Shown: piece after piece, positions 8,563-15,220 of the stretch
Numbering within the stretch: the first letter of the stretch is position 1
How the letters are laid out: each line of letters opens with the position of its first letter
DNA from: Polyangium aurulentum
Lineage (GTDB): Bacteria; Myxococcota_A; Polyangia; Polyangiales; Polyangiaceae
Length of the DNA stretch: 33,403 bases
Direction of reading: 5' to 3'
NCBI GenBank assembly: GCA_945875545.1
Contig: CAMCKZ010000031.1
Span: forward strand, 1-33,403
Position numbers and translations under genes: made by a program
Notes under the pieces: generated by a model
Databases searched by the model: none
What the model was told of the DNA's origin: nothing
The model's input: the letters and a program-made list of their open reading frames with translations, nothing else

Positions 8563-9540
8563 ATGCATTCCCTGGCCCTTGATCCACGCTTGGAAGCGGA
8601 GCTCGATGACGTCCTTCGTCAGTGCGGGGCACTGCATCCCTACGAGGTGGCCTGGGAGCTTGAAGGCTGGGGCTGCGCACTTCCAGACCCCCTCCTTCGC
8701 GCTGCATTTTTGCAGGTTTGGACACCTACAAGAATTGCAAAATGCTCCACCGAAGAGGTCGACGCCATCCTCGGCACGATCGGGATTGAAGGCGCCATTG
8801 AAGCGGTAATGGGCGAGCGCGGAACGTCAGCATGGGCCGTGTCTGATCAGTGGAAGAAGGCCCTCGCGCGGCCGGTCAACGCGCACGAAAATATGGTTCT
8901 CGGTCTCGTCGCTTGCGCCCATTGGGCACGCTTCCGCGCCGACGAACCCTCCGACGAAATGCTCTACGACCGCCTCGTCGCCGGCGAACTCCTCGCCTCG
9001 CAAAAGCAGTGGGGAGCCGCTTGCGATTGTTTCAAAGTTTTCTGGGATTCGGTCGCGGGCCGCCTGCCGAAAAACTTGCGCCGCGCCACCGGGGCCACGG
9101 GACTGTTTCGCGGCGTTCTCTTGGAGGCTTGGGCGGAGCGCTATTGCCTCACGCTCGTTAGGGCTTCGAGTGATTGGCCCGACTACATGGACACCGGACT
9201 CGCGTTCATCGATGCCTACCTTCTGCAATTTCCCGCAACCGGTGGCACCGCCGGGTGGATGCTCCACGCCACCAAAGGCCGATTTCAATTGCAAAGTGGC
9301 CGGGCCCAAGAAGGCTTCACGCGATTCGAAGCGTTGATCCGAGAAGACCCGACCTCGCCCGCGGGATTTCGAGCCCTCGCCGATGCGGTGTTGGCCTGCG
9401 CTGAACCACCGCTCGCCATCGTGAAAAAAACCGTCGCGCTGCTCATCGCGGCCACGCACCGCCGCGTCGATGCCAGCGGAGCATGGGAACTGTCCAAGTG
9501 CGTGCAGCAGCTCAATACCGTCGCGGCTTCAATCGATTGA
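8563..9540 (+). CDS. conserved-looking helical (TPR-like) protein, function unknown
   Basis: A 325-residue soluble protein with no signal peptide or membrane segment. It starts 3 bases after the stop of the DUF342-like gene, so the two are likely an operon with coupled translation. The sequence is rich in Ala, Leu, Trp and aromatic helices (for example LLASQKQWGAACDCFKVFW, GRFQLQSGRAQEGFTRFEAL) with spacing that suggests degenerate TPR repeats from about residue 130 to 290. I do not recognise the family. Pairing with a polymer-forming protein suggests a partner or assembly factor (inference only). Confidence 0.7.
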   Translation: MHSLALDPRLEAELDDVLRQCGALHPYEVAWELEGWGCALPDPLLRAAFLQVWTPTRIAKCSTEEVDAILGTIGIEGAIEAVMGERGTSAWAVSDQWKKALARPVNAHENMVLGLVACAHWARFRADEPSDEMLYDRLVAGELLASQKQWGAACDCFKVFWDSVAGRLPKNLRRATGATGLFRGVLLEAWAERYCLTLVRASSDWPDYMDTGLAFIDAYLLQFPATGGTAGWMLHATKGRFQLQSGRAQEGFTRFEALIREDPTSPAGFRALADAVLACAEPPLAIVKKTVALLIAATHRRVDASGAWELSKCVQQLNTVAASID

Positions 9541-9577
9541 TACCGGCTTGAGCGGGCCGCGGCGTAGCTAAAAGGGT

Positions 9578-10042
9578 CTACTCCAGGCCCAGTAGTTCGA
9601 CGTCGAAAAGCAGGCCCGCATCCGACGGAATTTTGGGCGGGCTGCCCGCCTTTCCGTAGCCAAGTTCCGAGGGAATTCGCAGGGTTCGACGCCCTCCAAC
9701 TTTCATCCCCGCGACGCCCTCGTCCCAGCCCTTGATGACCTGCCCTAGGCCGAGGGTAAACTCGAAAGGCTCACTGCGATCGCGGGATGAGTCGAACTTG
9801 GTTCCGTCCATCAAGGTGCCTGTATAATGCACCTTTACTTTCTTGCCGGCGACCGCCTCGGCCCCTTGCCCCAAGGCCACCTCGACGACCTCAAGTTTTG
9901 TTGGTCCCGCGGGAAGGGGCTTGCCCTTGGCCGGAACAAACACCGACGCCGATGGCTCGCTGGGCCGTGAACATGCGCCGACTCCGACGAACAGGACCGC
10001 TGAGAAAAACCAGGAAGATGCCATCAGGAAACGCGCGTTCAT
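9578..10042 (-). CDS. FKBP-type peptidyl-prolyl isomerase lipoprotein, single domain
   Basis: A 154-residue protein. The ATG at 10042 is preferred over an upstream start at 10078 because AAGGGG lies just upstream and a clean signal peptide follows ([11 protein letters not shown], lipobox VGAC, Cys 24). After a short linker the protein is one complete FKBP domain: [49 protein letters not shown]. All canonical FKBP active-site residues (Tyr, Phe-Asp, Val-Ile, Trp, Tyr, Phe) are present, so prolyl isomerase activity is expected, in the periplasm or at the outer membrane. It is last in a run of four same-strand genes, 43 bases after the PDZ gene. The 37-base gap to the convergent gene ending at 9540 shows no clear hairpin. 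Confidence 0.93.
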   Translation of the reverse strand: MNARFLMASSWFFSAVLFVGVGACSRPSEPSASVFVPAKGKPLPAGPTKLEVVEVALGQGAEAVAGKKVKVHYTGTLMDGTKFDSSRDRSEPFEFTLGLGQVIKGWDEGVAGMKVGGRRTLRIPSELGYGKAGSPPKIPSDAGLLFDVELLGLE

Positions 10043-10085
10043 GCGCTGCCCCTTACCGCCTTCACGCTGGAGCGCCAAGCGCCAA

Positions 10086-10658
10086 TCACCGCGAATCAGG
10101 GCGACTCATGGCCAGGGGCTCGACGGGAATCGCGATGGTCAACGGCCTGCTGTCGCGAAAAACAGAGATGGAGATCGCCGGTGCCGTGGGGAGGCTGCGC
10201 ACGATGGTCATGAGGTCGTCCGGGGTACGGGGACTCACGCCATTCACGGATGCGATGACGTCTCCGGGCCTCACATCGATGAGCGCCCGCGACCTGCCGG
10301 TGTCGTGTCTTGCGAGCAGTCGGAGGCCGAGAAATCGGCCGTCTCGAAAGACCGGACGCTCGGCAAATTCCAGCTCGCGAAGCACGTGGCTCGGGCCCGA
10401 TTGCGCCAAGCGAACAAGGCTCGCGCGGGTCACCCAAGGGTCGCCATCGACGGGCGCGGCCTCTCGTTCGAGGGTTGCCCGAGGGGCGTCAGCCGACGAC
10501 CCCGTGGCACTCCGCGACGGGTCACTCGCGGGGGTACACCCGAGGGCCGTCAACGCGCCCAGCGCACCCAAGGCGCCCAACGCGCGAAGGTCACTCCATC
10601 GGAAAAGCGTGCAGAATGCACGTAGATACGGAGACACGCGATCACGGTTTCGGCGCAC
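10086..10658 (-). CDS. PDZ-domain lipoprotein, GspC-like
   Basis: About 190 residues from a GTG at 10658; a second in-frame GTG seven codons later is also possible. The start lies inside the end of tmk (overlap 17 bases), which suggests translational coupling. A long basic N-region leads to a repetitive hydrophobic core ([15 protein letters not shown]) with lipid Cys at 41. The C-terminal 80 residues (about 108-185) read as a PDZ domain: [41 protein letters not shown]. The pattern resembles the PDZ domain of type II secretion protein GspC and of HtrA-type proteins, but no protease domain is present. It is probably a protein-binding periplasmic factor. Partner unknown. Confidence 0.75.
   Translation of the reverse strand: MRRNRDRVSPYLRAFCTLFRWSDLRALGALGALGALTALGCTPASDPSRSATGSSADAPRATLEREAAPVDGDPWVTRASLVRLAQSGPSHVLRELEFAERPVFRDGRFLGLRLLARHDTGRSRALIDVRPGDVIASVNGVSPRTPDDLMTIVRSLPTAPAISISVFRDSRPLTIAIPVEPLAMSRPDSR
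10555..10581 (-). repeat. 9-base near-tandem repeat in the signal peptide of the PDZ lipoprotein
   Basis: Three successive 9-base units of the form GCGCCCAAS/GCACCCAAG on the plus strand encode Leu-Gly-Ala repeats in the signal-peptide core. Units differ by one to three bases. Confidence 0.75.
10610..10624 (+). repeat. iterated palindrome, three half-sites (site C)
   Basis: TGCA-GAA-TGCA-CGTA, inside the start of the PDZ lipoprotein gene. Confidence 0.7.
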
Positions 10659-11361
10659 GGTTGTCCTCCAACAGCTCCTCCAGCTGCTCCTCGAGCTCTC
10701 CCGCTTTTCGCTGCTCGAGCTGCCGAAAAAATAGCGCCTGAACGGCCCTGTCGATGGCGGCTCCTACGTCGTCGGTGCCGCGGCTGCCGTCCACGTGGAC
10801 GATGGTATCTTCGGGAAAATACTTAGAAAGATTGCTGTAATACGTACACAGATGTGCCTGAAGAGCGGCCACTTCGTAGAGCTCCTCGGCCCCGCCCCGG
10901 GCTCGCCTTCGGTTTTCGGCCTCCCGCGGATCGATGTCGACGACGACGACGAGGTCGGGGCGTACTGCGCGGGTATTGATGGCGCGGAGCCAGAAGGCGG
11001 CCTCGGCGAAGGGGAGCTTGCCCGTCAAGCCCTGGTACCCCACCGATGAATGATCGTAGCGGTCGCTGATGACGACGGCACCGCTCGCGAGGGCCGGGGT
11101 GATGAGGACGGCGCCGTGATCGACCCGGTCGGCGGCGAAAAGGAGCGCCATCGTGGAAGCATTGAACGGGGCACCACTGGGCTCACGCAAGCGTTTTGTC
11201 AGGACTTGGCGAATCATCGAGCCGACAGGCCCGCCGGTTGGTTCGCGGGTGCTGACGACGGCTCGCCCGGATGCGGTGAGGCGCTTTTCGAGCAGGGCCG
11301 TTTGGGTCGTGGTGCCCGAGCCGTCGATGCCCTCAATGACAATAAATGCGCCGCGGTTCAT
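10642..11361 (-). CDS. tmk: thymidylate kinase (dTMP kinase)
   Basis: A 239-residue protein of the thymidylate kinase family, phosphorylating dTMP to dTDP with ATP for DNA synthesis. Visible motifs: P-loop region EGIDGSGTTTQ (10-20), TREPTGGPVG (substrate loop), the DRYDHSSVGYQG signature, VVVVDIDPREA, and an Arg-rich LID (RRRARGG). The P-loop has Thr 17 where nearly all P-loop kinases have Lys; I checked the codon (ACC on the coding strand). The last 30 residues form an extra acidic/basic helix (RQLEQRKAGELEEQLEELLE), probably a coiled coil not typical of the family. Its ATG overlaps the panC stop in an ATGA arrangement, and the PDZ gene starts inside its end. Confidence 0.93.
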   Translation of the reverse strand: MNRGAFIVIEGIDGSGTTTQTALLEKRLTASGRAVVSTREPTGGPVGSMIRQVLTKRLREPSGAPFNASTMALLFAADRVDHGAVLITPALASGAVVISDRYDHSSVGYQGLTGKLPFAEAAFWLRAINTRAVRPDLVVVVDIDPREAENRRRARGGAEELYEVAALQAHLCTYYSNLSKYFPEDTIVHVDGSRGTDDVGAAIDRAVQALFFRQLEQRKAGELEEQLEELLEDNRAPKP

Positions 11362-12242
11362 GGGTGTTTTCCGATGGGGCTGGGGTCAATACCGAAGACG
11401 ATGTTGTCGATGAGGCGTGTGCCCCCGAGGCTTGCGGCGATGGCCAAAACGGCCGGTGCGCGAAGGACGGTGCCCGCGAGGGGCGCGAGAGAATCCGCGT
11501 CGCCGAGCGCGACATAGTCGACGCTATCCATGCAGGATACAACCTCTTGGCGCGCAAGAAAAACCAGCGAATCCGCGCGCCGTTCTCCCGCATGGTACGC
11601 CTCCGAAGCCGCATGGAGCCCTCGCGCCAAACTCAGCGCCTGGTGCCGCGCCGCGGGGTTCAGGTACCGATTTCGCGAACTCATGGCCAGCCCGTCTTCG
11701 TCGCGAAGGGTTGGGCACGCGACGACCTCAATGGGCATCGCCAGATCCGTCGTCATACGGCGTATTACCGCCACTTGCTGGTAATCTTTGCGGCCAAAAA
11801 AAGCGACGCAAGGGCCCACCAGCGAGAACAGCCGCGCCACCACCGTGCTCACCCCATCGAAGTGACCGGGGCGAAATGGACCGCAAAAATGCTGGGTTAG
11901 CTCGCGTACGCTTACGGTAGTACGATCGCCCGCGGACACCATTTCTTCGACACTGGGGGCGAAAATGGCTGCCACTCCTTCGCGTTCGAGGGCGTCGGCG
12001 TCGGTGTCAAGGGAACGGGGGTAGCGGTCGAAGTCTTCGTTCGGGCCGAACTGCATGGGGTTCACGAAAATACTCGCGAGGGTCGTGAGCCCCCGTTCGC
12101 GCGATGCGCGCGCGAGCGAGCGATGCCCCGCGTGCAACGCGCCCATCGTCGGGACGAAGCCCACCGTGCCCCCGGATTGGCGAATATGGGTGCACCATGC
12201 ACGTAAATCTTCGCGGGACGCGAGACGCAAGGGGGTGCTCAT
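11358..12242 (-). CDS. panC: pantothenate synthetase
   Basis: A 294-residue enzyme joining pantoate and beta-alanine with ATP, via pantoyl adenylate, to make pantothenate for coenzyme A. Motifs are complete: VPTMGALHAGH (30-40, the HIGH-like site), SIFVNPMQFGPNEDFDRYPR, FFGRKDYQQVAVIRRM, and MSSRNRYL (KMSKS-like loop). Length matches the family. The ATG at 12242 is the natural start, 124 bases from the divergent serA. Its stop overlaps the tmk start (ATGA). No panB or panD gene is in the window. Confidence 0.96.
   Translation of the reverse strand: MSTPLRLASREDLRAWCTHIRQSGGTVGFVPTMGALHAGHRSLARASRERGLTTLASIFVNPMQFGPNEDFDRYPRSLDTDADALEREGVAAIFAPSVEEMVSAGDRTTVSVRELTQHFCGPFRPGHFDGVSTVVARLFSLVGPCVAFFGRKDYQQVAVIRRMTTDLAMPIEVVACPTLRDEDGLAMSSRNRYLNPAARHQALSLARGLHAASEAYHAGERRADSLVFLARQEVVSCMDSVDYVALGDADSLAPLAGTVLRAPAVLAIAASLGGTRLIDNIVFGIDPSPIGKHP
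12191..12205 (+). repeat. iterated palindrome, three half-sites (site D)
   Basis: TGCA-CCA-TGCA-CGTA, inside panC. Confidence 0.7.
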
Positions 12243-12366
12243 GCTGAAGGCCTCATGGGGGCAGAGCGTACTGCCGATTACGAAAATGATGCAGGGGAGA
12301 AGTGCGAGAATCGCCTCGAAAAATGGGGAGATTGCCGCGGCGCGTTGAATGGGCTAGAGCGCGGCA

Positions 12367-13575
12367 ATGGCTTTGCCGACGAAGGTTCTCCTCCTTGAAA
12401 ATGTTCACGCTTCTGCGCACGAGCTGTTTCGCGAAGCCGGGGTCGATCTGGAGCTCGTGAAGGGGGCTCTCGGTGAGAAGGAACTCATCGAAAAACTTCA
12501 GAGCGGCGTGCAGGTGCTGGGCATTCGCTCGAAGACGAAGGTGACCCAAGCCGTGCTCGACGCCGCGCCCTCACTCATGACCGTGGGGTGCTTCTGCATC
12601 GGCACAAATCAGGTCGCCCTCGCGCACGCGAATAGCAGAGGAATTGCAGTCTTTAATGCGCCATTCAGCAACACACGAAGCGTTGCCGAACTCGTGATCT
12701 CCGAGGTGATAGCGCTCGCGAGGCAGCTCGGCGATCGGAGCCGCGAGGTGCACGAAGGGCAGTGGCGCAAAGTCGCCGACGGCTGCATCGAGGTGCGCGG
12801 CAAGACTCTCGGCATCGTGGGCTACGGTCACATCGGCCGGCAGGTCGGGGTGCTCGCCGAAATGATTGGCATGCGGGTCATCTTTTTCGACTGCGCCGCT
12901 CGCCTTCCGATGGGCAACAACCGGAGCTGTTCGCACCTTGATTTGCTGCTTTCCGAGGCTGATTTCGTGACGCTGCACGTGCCCGAAACGGCTCAAACGG
13001 CGAACATGATTGGCGCCACGGAAATCGCGAAAATGAAGAAGGGGTCCTACCTTCTGAACTTGAGCCGCGGCACCGTCGTGGTCATACAGGCCCTCGCAGA
13101 CGCCATCTCGCGAGGGCACATCGCGGGCGCCGGTGTGGATGTTTACCCCGACGAGCCCGAGACCAACTCCGACGGCTTTGCGTCGCCGCTGCGTGGCCTT
13201 CCGAACGTGCTCCTCACGCCGCACGTGGGCGGTTCCACGATGGAGGCGCAAGAGGCCATCGGCCGCGAAGTTGCTAACGCTTTGCTGAAATACGTGCAGC
13301 ACGGCACCACGGTGGGCGCGGTGAATTTTCCCCAAGTGGAGTTGCCCCGCACCGAGGGAAAACACCGCATCGTCAACGTTCACCGCAACGTGCCCGGCGT
13401 GCTTCGCGACATCAACCGATGCATCTCCGAACTCGACGGCAACGTCTACGCGCAGGTGCTCTCCACCGATCCCAACATCGGGTACCTGGTGGCAGACCTC
13501 GACAACGCGATCACCGCGGATCTCGCCACGTCGATCACGCGGCTCGCCACCAATCTTCGCACCCGCGCCATGTGA
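12367..13575 (+). CDS. serA: D-3-phosphoglycerate dehydrogenase with ACT domain
   Basis: A 402-residue protein that aligns along its length with E. coli SerA (from memory of that sequence): GCFCIGTNQV, VFNAPFSNTRSVAELVI, nucleotide-binding LGIVGYGHIGRQVG, LHVPET, and the catalytic trio Arg (LSRGTVV, near 233), Glu (YPDEPE, near 263) and His (TPHVGGS, 286). The C-terminal ACT domain (about 328-402, starting near RIVNVHRNVPGVL) binds serine for feedback inhibition in the E. coli enzyme. It oxidises 3-phosphoglycerate to 3-phosphohydroxypyruvate, the first step of serine synthesis. It is monocistronic, and I see no strong promoter in the 124-base gap upstream. Unlike E. coli, it has Val where RGTVVD is usual after the catalytic Arg, a minor change. 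Confidence 0.96.
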   Translation: MALPTKVLLLENVHASAHELFREAGVDLELVKGALGEKELIEKLQSGVQVLGIRSKTKVTQAVLDAAPSLMTVGCFCIGTNQVALAHANSRGIAVFNAPFSNTRSVAELVISEVIALARQLGDRSREVHEGQWRKVADGCIEVRGKTLGIVGYGHIGRQVGVLAEMIGMRVIFFDCAARLPMGNNRSCSHLDLLLSEADFVTLHVPETAQTANMIGATEIAKMKKGSYLLNLSRGTVVVIQALADAISRGHIAGAGVDVYPDEPETNSDGFASPLRGLPNVLLTPHVGGSTMEAQEAIGREVANALLKYVQHGTTVGAVNFPQVELPRTEGKHRIVNVHRNVPGVLRDINRCISELDGNVYAQVLSTDPNIGYLVADLDNAITADLATSITRLATNLRTRAM

Positions 13576-13649
13576 AAAGTCGCGTGCCGCCGCACCCACT
13601 GCGCGACGAGAAAAATGGACGTCGGCCGGGGCGCGTCGTCACTTGATCG

Positions 13650-13677
13650 TTGACATCGCGAGGCGGAAGGCTAGACC
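13650..13677 (+). promoter_or_regulatory. sigma-70-type promoter for the tRNA gene
   Basis: A perfect -35 box TTGACA at 13650-13655 is followed after 16 bases by TAGACC at 13672-13677 as a weak -10 box, placing the start of transcription just before the tRNA at 13691. Confidence 0.55.
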
Positions 13678-13690
13678 TGCGCTCCCATCC

Positions 13691-13763
<73 letters not shown>

Positions 13764-13836
13764 CCCCGGTTTCTCCTGCGTTTTCCATGGGCCAAGGTCG
13801 CGGGCAAGTCGCGGTCAAGGTCGCGGTACACGGGCG

Positions 13837-15153
13837 TTAGCGCTCGCTCTTGAGCAGCGCTTGCGTGCGCGCGTCGTCCACACGCACCGCCAAAACCTTC
13901 TCTCGCGTGACCACCACGGCCCCGGGTGTCGGAAGCTTTTTTAGACTCCCGACATTGGTGTATTGTACATCCACAAGCCCTTCGTGGCGCGCTCTTGAAA
14001 AGTAAACGGCGAGATGAGCCGCGTCCAAAAGAACCTCCGGCGCGAGTTCCTCGTCGCGCCGCACACGCACAACGACGTGGGCTCCCTCGACCTCGCGCGC
14101 GTGTAGCCACACGTCCGAGCCCTTCGCCACGCGAAACGTCAATTCGTGGTTTTTTGCGCTTGATCGGCCCACGAGAATTTCCCGCTGGGCGTTGCCGACG
14201 AACGTTTTATATGGCAGGCGCGGCGCACCCTCGGAGCGCGCGGAGCGGGTGCGATCCGCCGCCGTCGTGGAGGCGTGGCGCGCGAGGGTGCGAAATGTTT
14301 CGCGGAGCTGTTCGATAGTTTCGGTACTCGTTAGGGCCGTGGCTTGTATGCGTAGCCCCTCGAAGACGTCGAGGGCCTCACGAAGGGCGGCCTCGCGCGC
14401 CATCACAAACGACTCTCGGGCGCCAAGCCGTTTTGATCGGGTGAAGACCCGCTCGAGGGCTCGTTGCGGGCTCACGCGCTTGTCGATCAGAAGGGTCACG
14501 ACGCCGAGGCCCTCGACGCCAGAATTCGCGGAAAGTTCCTCGGTTCCAGCGGGTGCGGCCTTTGCCGCGAGCACAAGGTACCGCGCGAGATCGGCGTCGT
14601 TTCGCGCCTTGGCGATGGCCTCGTGGTCTCCGCGCACGGCGGCCAAAGTTCGCACCGTTCGCTTCTTTTCTTTTTCGATCGACCGCACCAGGTCGCCTCG
14701 CGCGGCGGCGACGGAGGGAGGCTCTGGCGGCGGGGTATGCGTCGCGGCGGCATCGCGCAGGTCATCTTCCGAGGGCAAAAGCCCTTCTGCCTCCGCGACG
14801 GGACTCAATCGCGGCACAAATCGCGGGATTTTGCCCGGGAGCGGCGGGTGCGGCAGGAGAGACAGGCGCACGATTCCCTGGGGGGTCAGAAAATCGACAT
14901 GAGACGGGCCCACGCCCAAGAACTTGGCTCCATCCAAGTGTTTGCGCGCATACCGCACCAGCGTTTGGTCGGGGCAAGGCCCGAGCGGCGTGGATTTCCC
15001 CTCGCCTCCGCGCAGGCGAAGTCCTTTGCCATCGGCCACAATTTCGACCCAAAACGATCGGCCAGGCGCGCGGAGGTCGAGCGCCATGCCCTCGGCACCG
15101 AGCCGAACTTTTTGCACCACGGCACCGGCGAGGGGCGAATGAATAATCTCCAC
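13837..15153 (-). CDS. NFACT-domain protein (Rqc2/RqcH-like), short form
   Basis: A 438-residue protein. The C-terminal third (about 315-425) is a clear NFACT-R (DUF814) domain: LPYKTFVGNAQREILVGRSS, ELTFRVAKGSDVWLHARE, AHLAVYFSRAR, and VQYTNVGSLKKLPTPGAV. The middle (about 145-300) is helical with charged coiled-coil stretches and corresponds to the helical arms of RqcH. The N-terminal NFACT-N part is short and divergent. Bacterial RqcH binds obstructed 50S subunits and recruits tRNA-Ala to add alanine tails to stalled chains. The family member here is about 130 residues shorter than B. subtilis RqcH, and I cannot find its Asp-Arg pair. Role in ribosome quality control is therefore plausible but not certain. 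It is divergent from the kinase gene across a 67-base gap. Confidence 0.85.
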   Translation of the reverse strand: MEIIHSPLAGAVVQKVRLGAEGMALDLRAPGRSFWVEIVADGKGLRLRGGEGKSTPLGPCPDQTLVRYARKHLDGAKFLGVGPSHVDFLTPQGIVRLSLLPHPPLPGKIPRFVPRLSPVAEAEGLLPSEDDLRDAAATHTPPPEPPSVAAARGDLVRSIEKEKKRTVRTLAAVRGDHEAIAKARNDADLARYLVLAAKAAPAGTEELSANSGVEGLGVVTLLIDKRVSPQRALERVFTRSKRLGARESFVMAREAALREALDVFEGLRIQATALTSTETIEQLRETFRTLARHASTTAADRTRSARSEGAPRLPYKTFVGNAQREILVGRSSAKNHELTFRVAKGSDVWLHAREVEGAHVVVRVRRDEELAPEVLLDAAHLAVYFSRARHEGLVDVQYTNVGSLKKLPTPGAVVVTREKVLAVRVDDARTQALLKSER

Positions 15154-15168
15154 AATCCTAAGACCTTG

Positions 15169-15192
15169 TATACTTTGGTGTGAGCATGCTCA
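15169..15192 (+). promoter_or_regulatory. candidate -10 box and 12-base palindromic operator between the NFACT and kinase genes
   Basis: TATACT at 15169-15174 would serve as a -10 box for the kinase gene. TGAGCATGCTCA at 15181-15192 is a perfect palindrome lying where transcription would begin, 29 bases before the kinase start. Operator function is an inference from position and symmetry. Confidence 0.4.
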
Positions 15193-15220
15193 TGCAATCG
15201 ACCTTTTCGCAGGGTGCCTA

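Noticed and set aside
12571-13599. Long open frame (342 codons) antisense to serA
   Set aside because: It is a shadow frame of GC-rich coding sequence; the serA protein on the other strand matches a known family over its full length.
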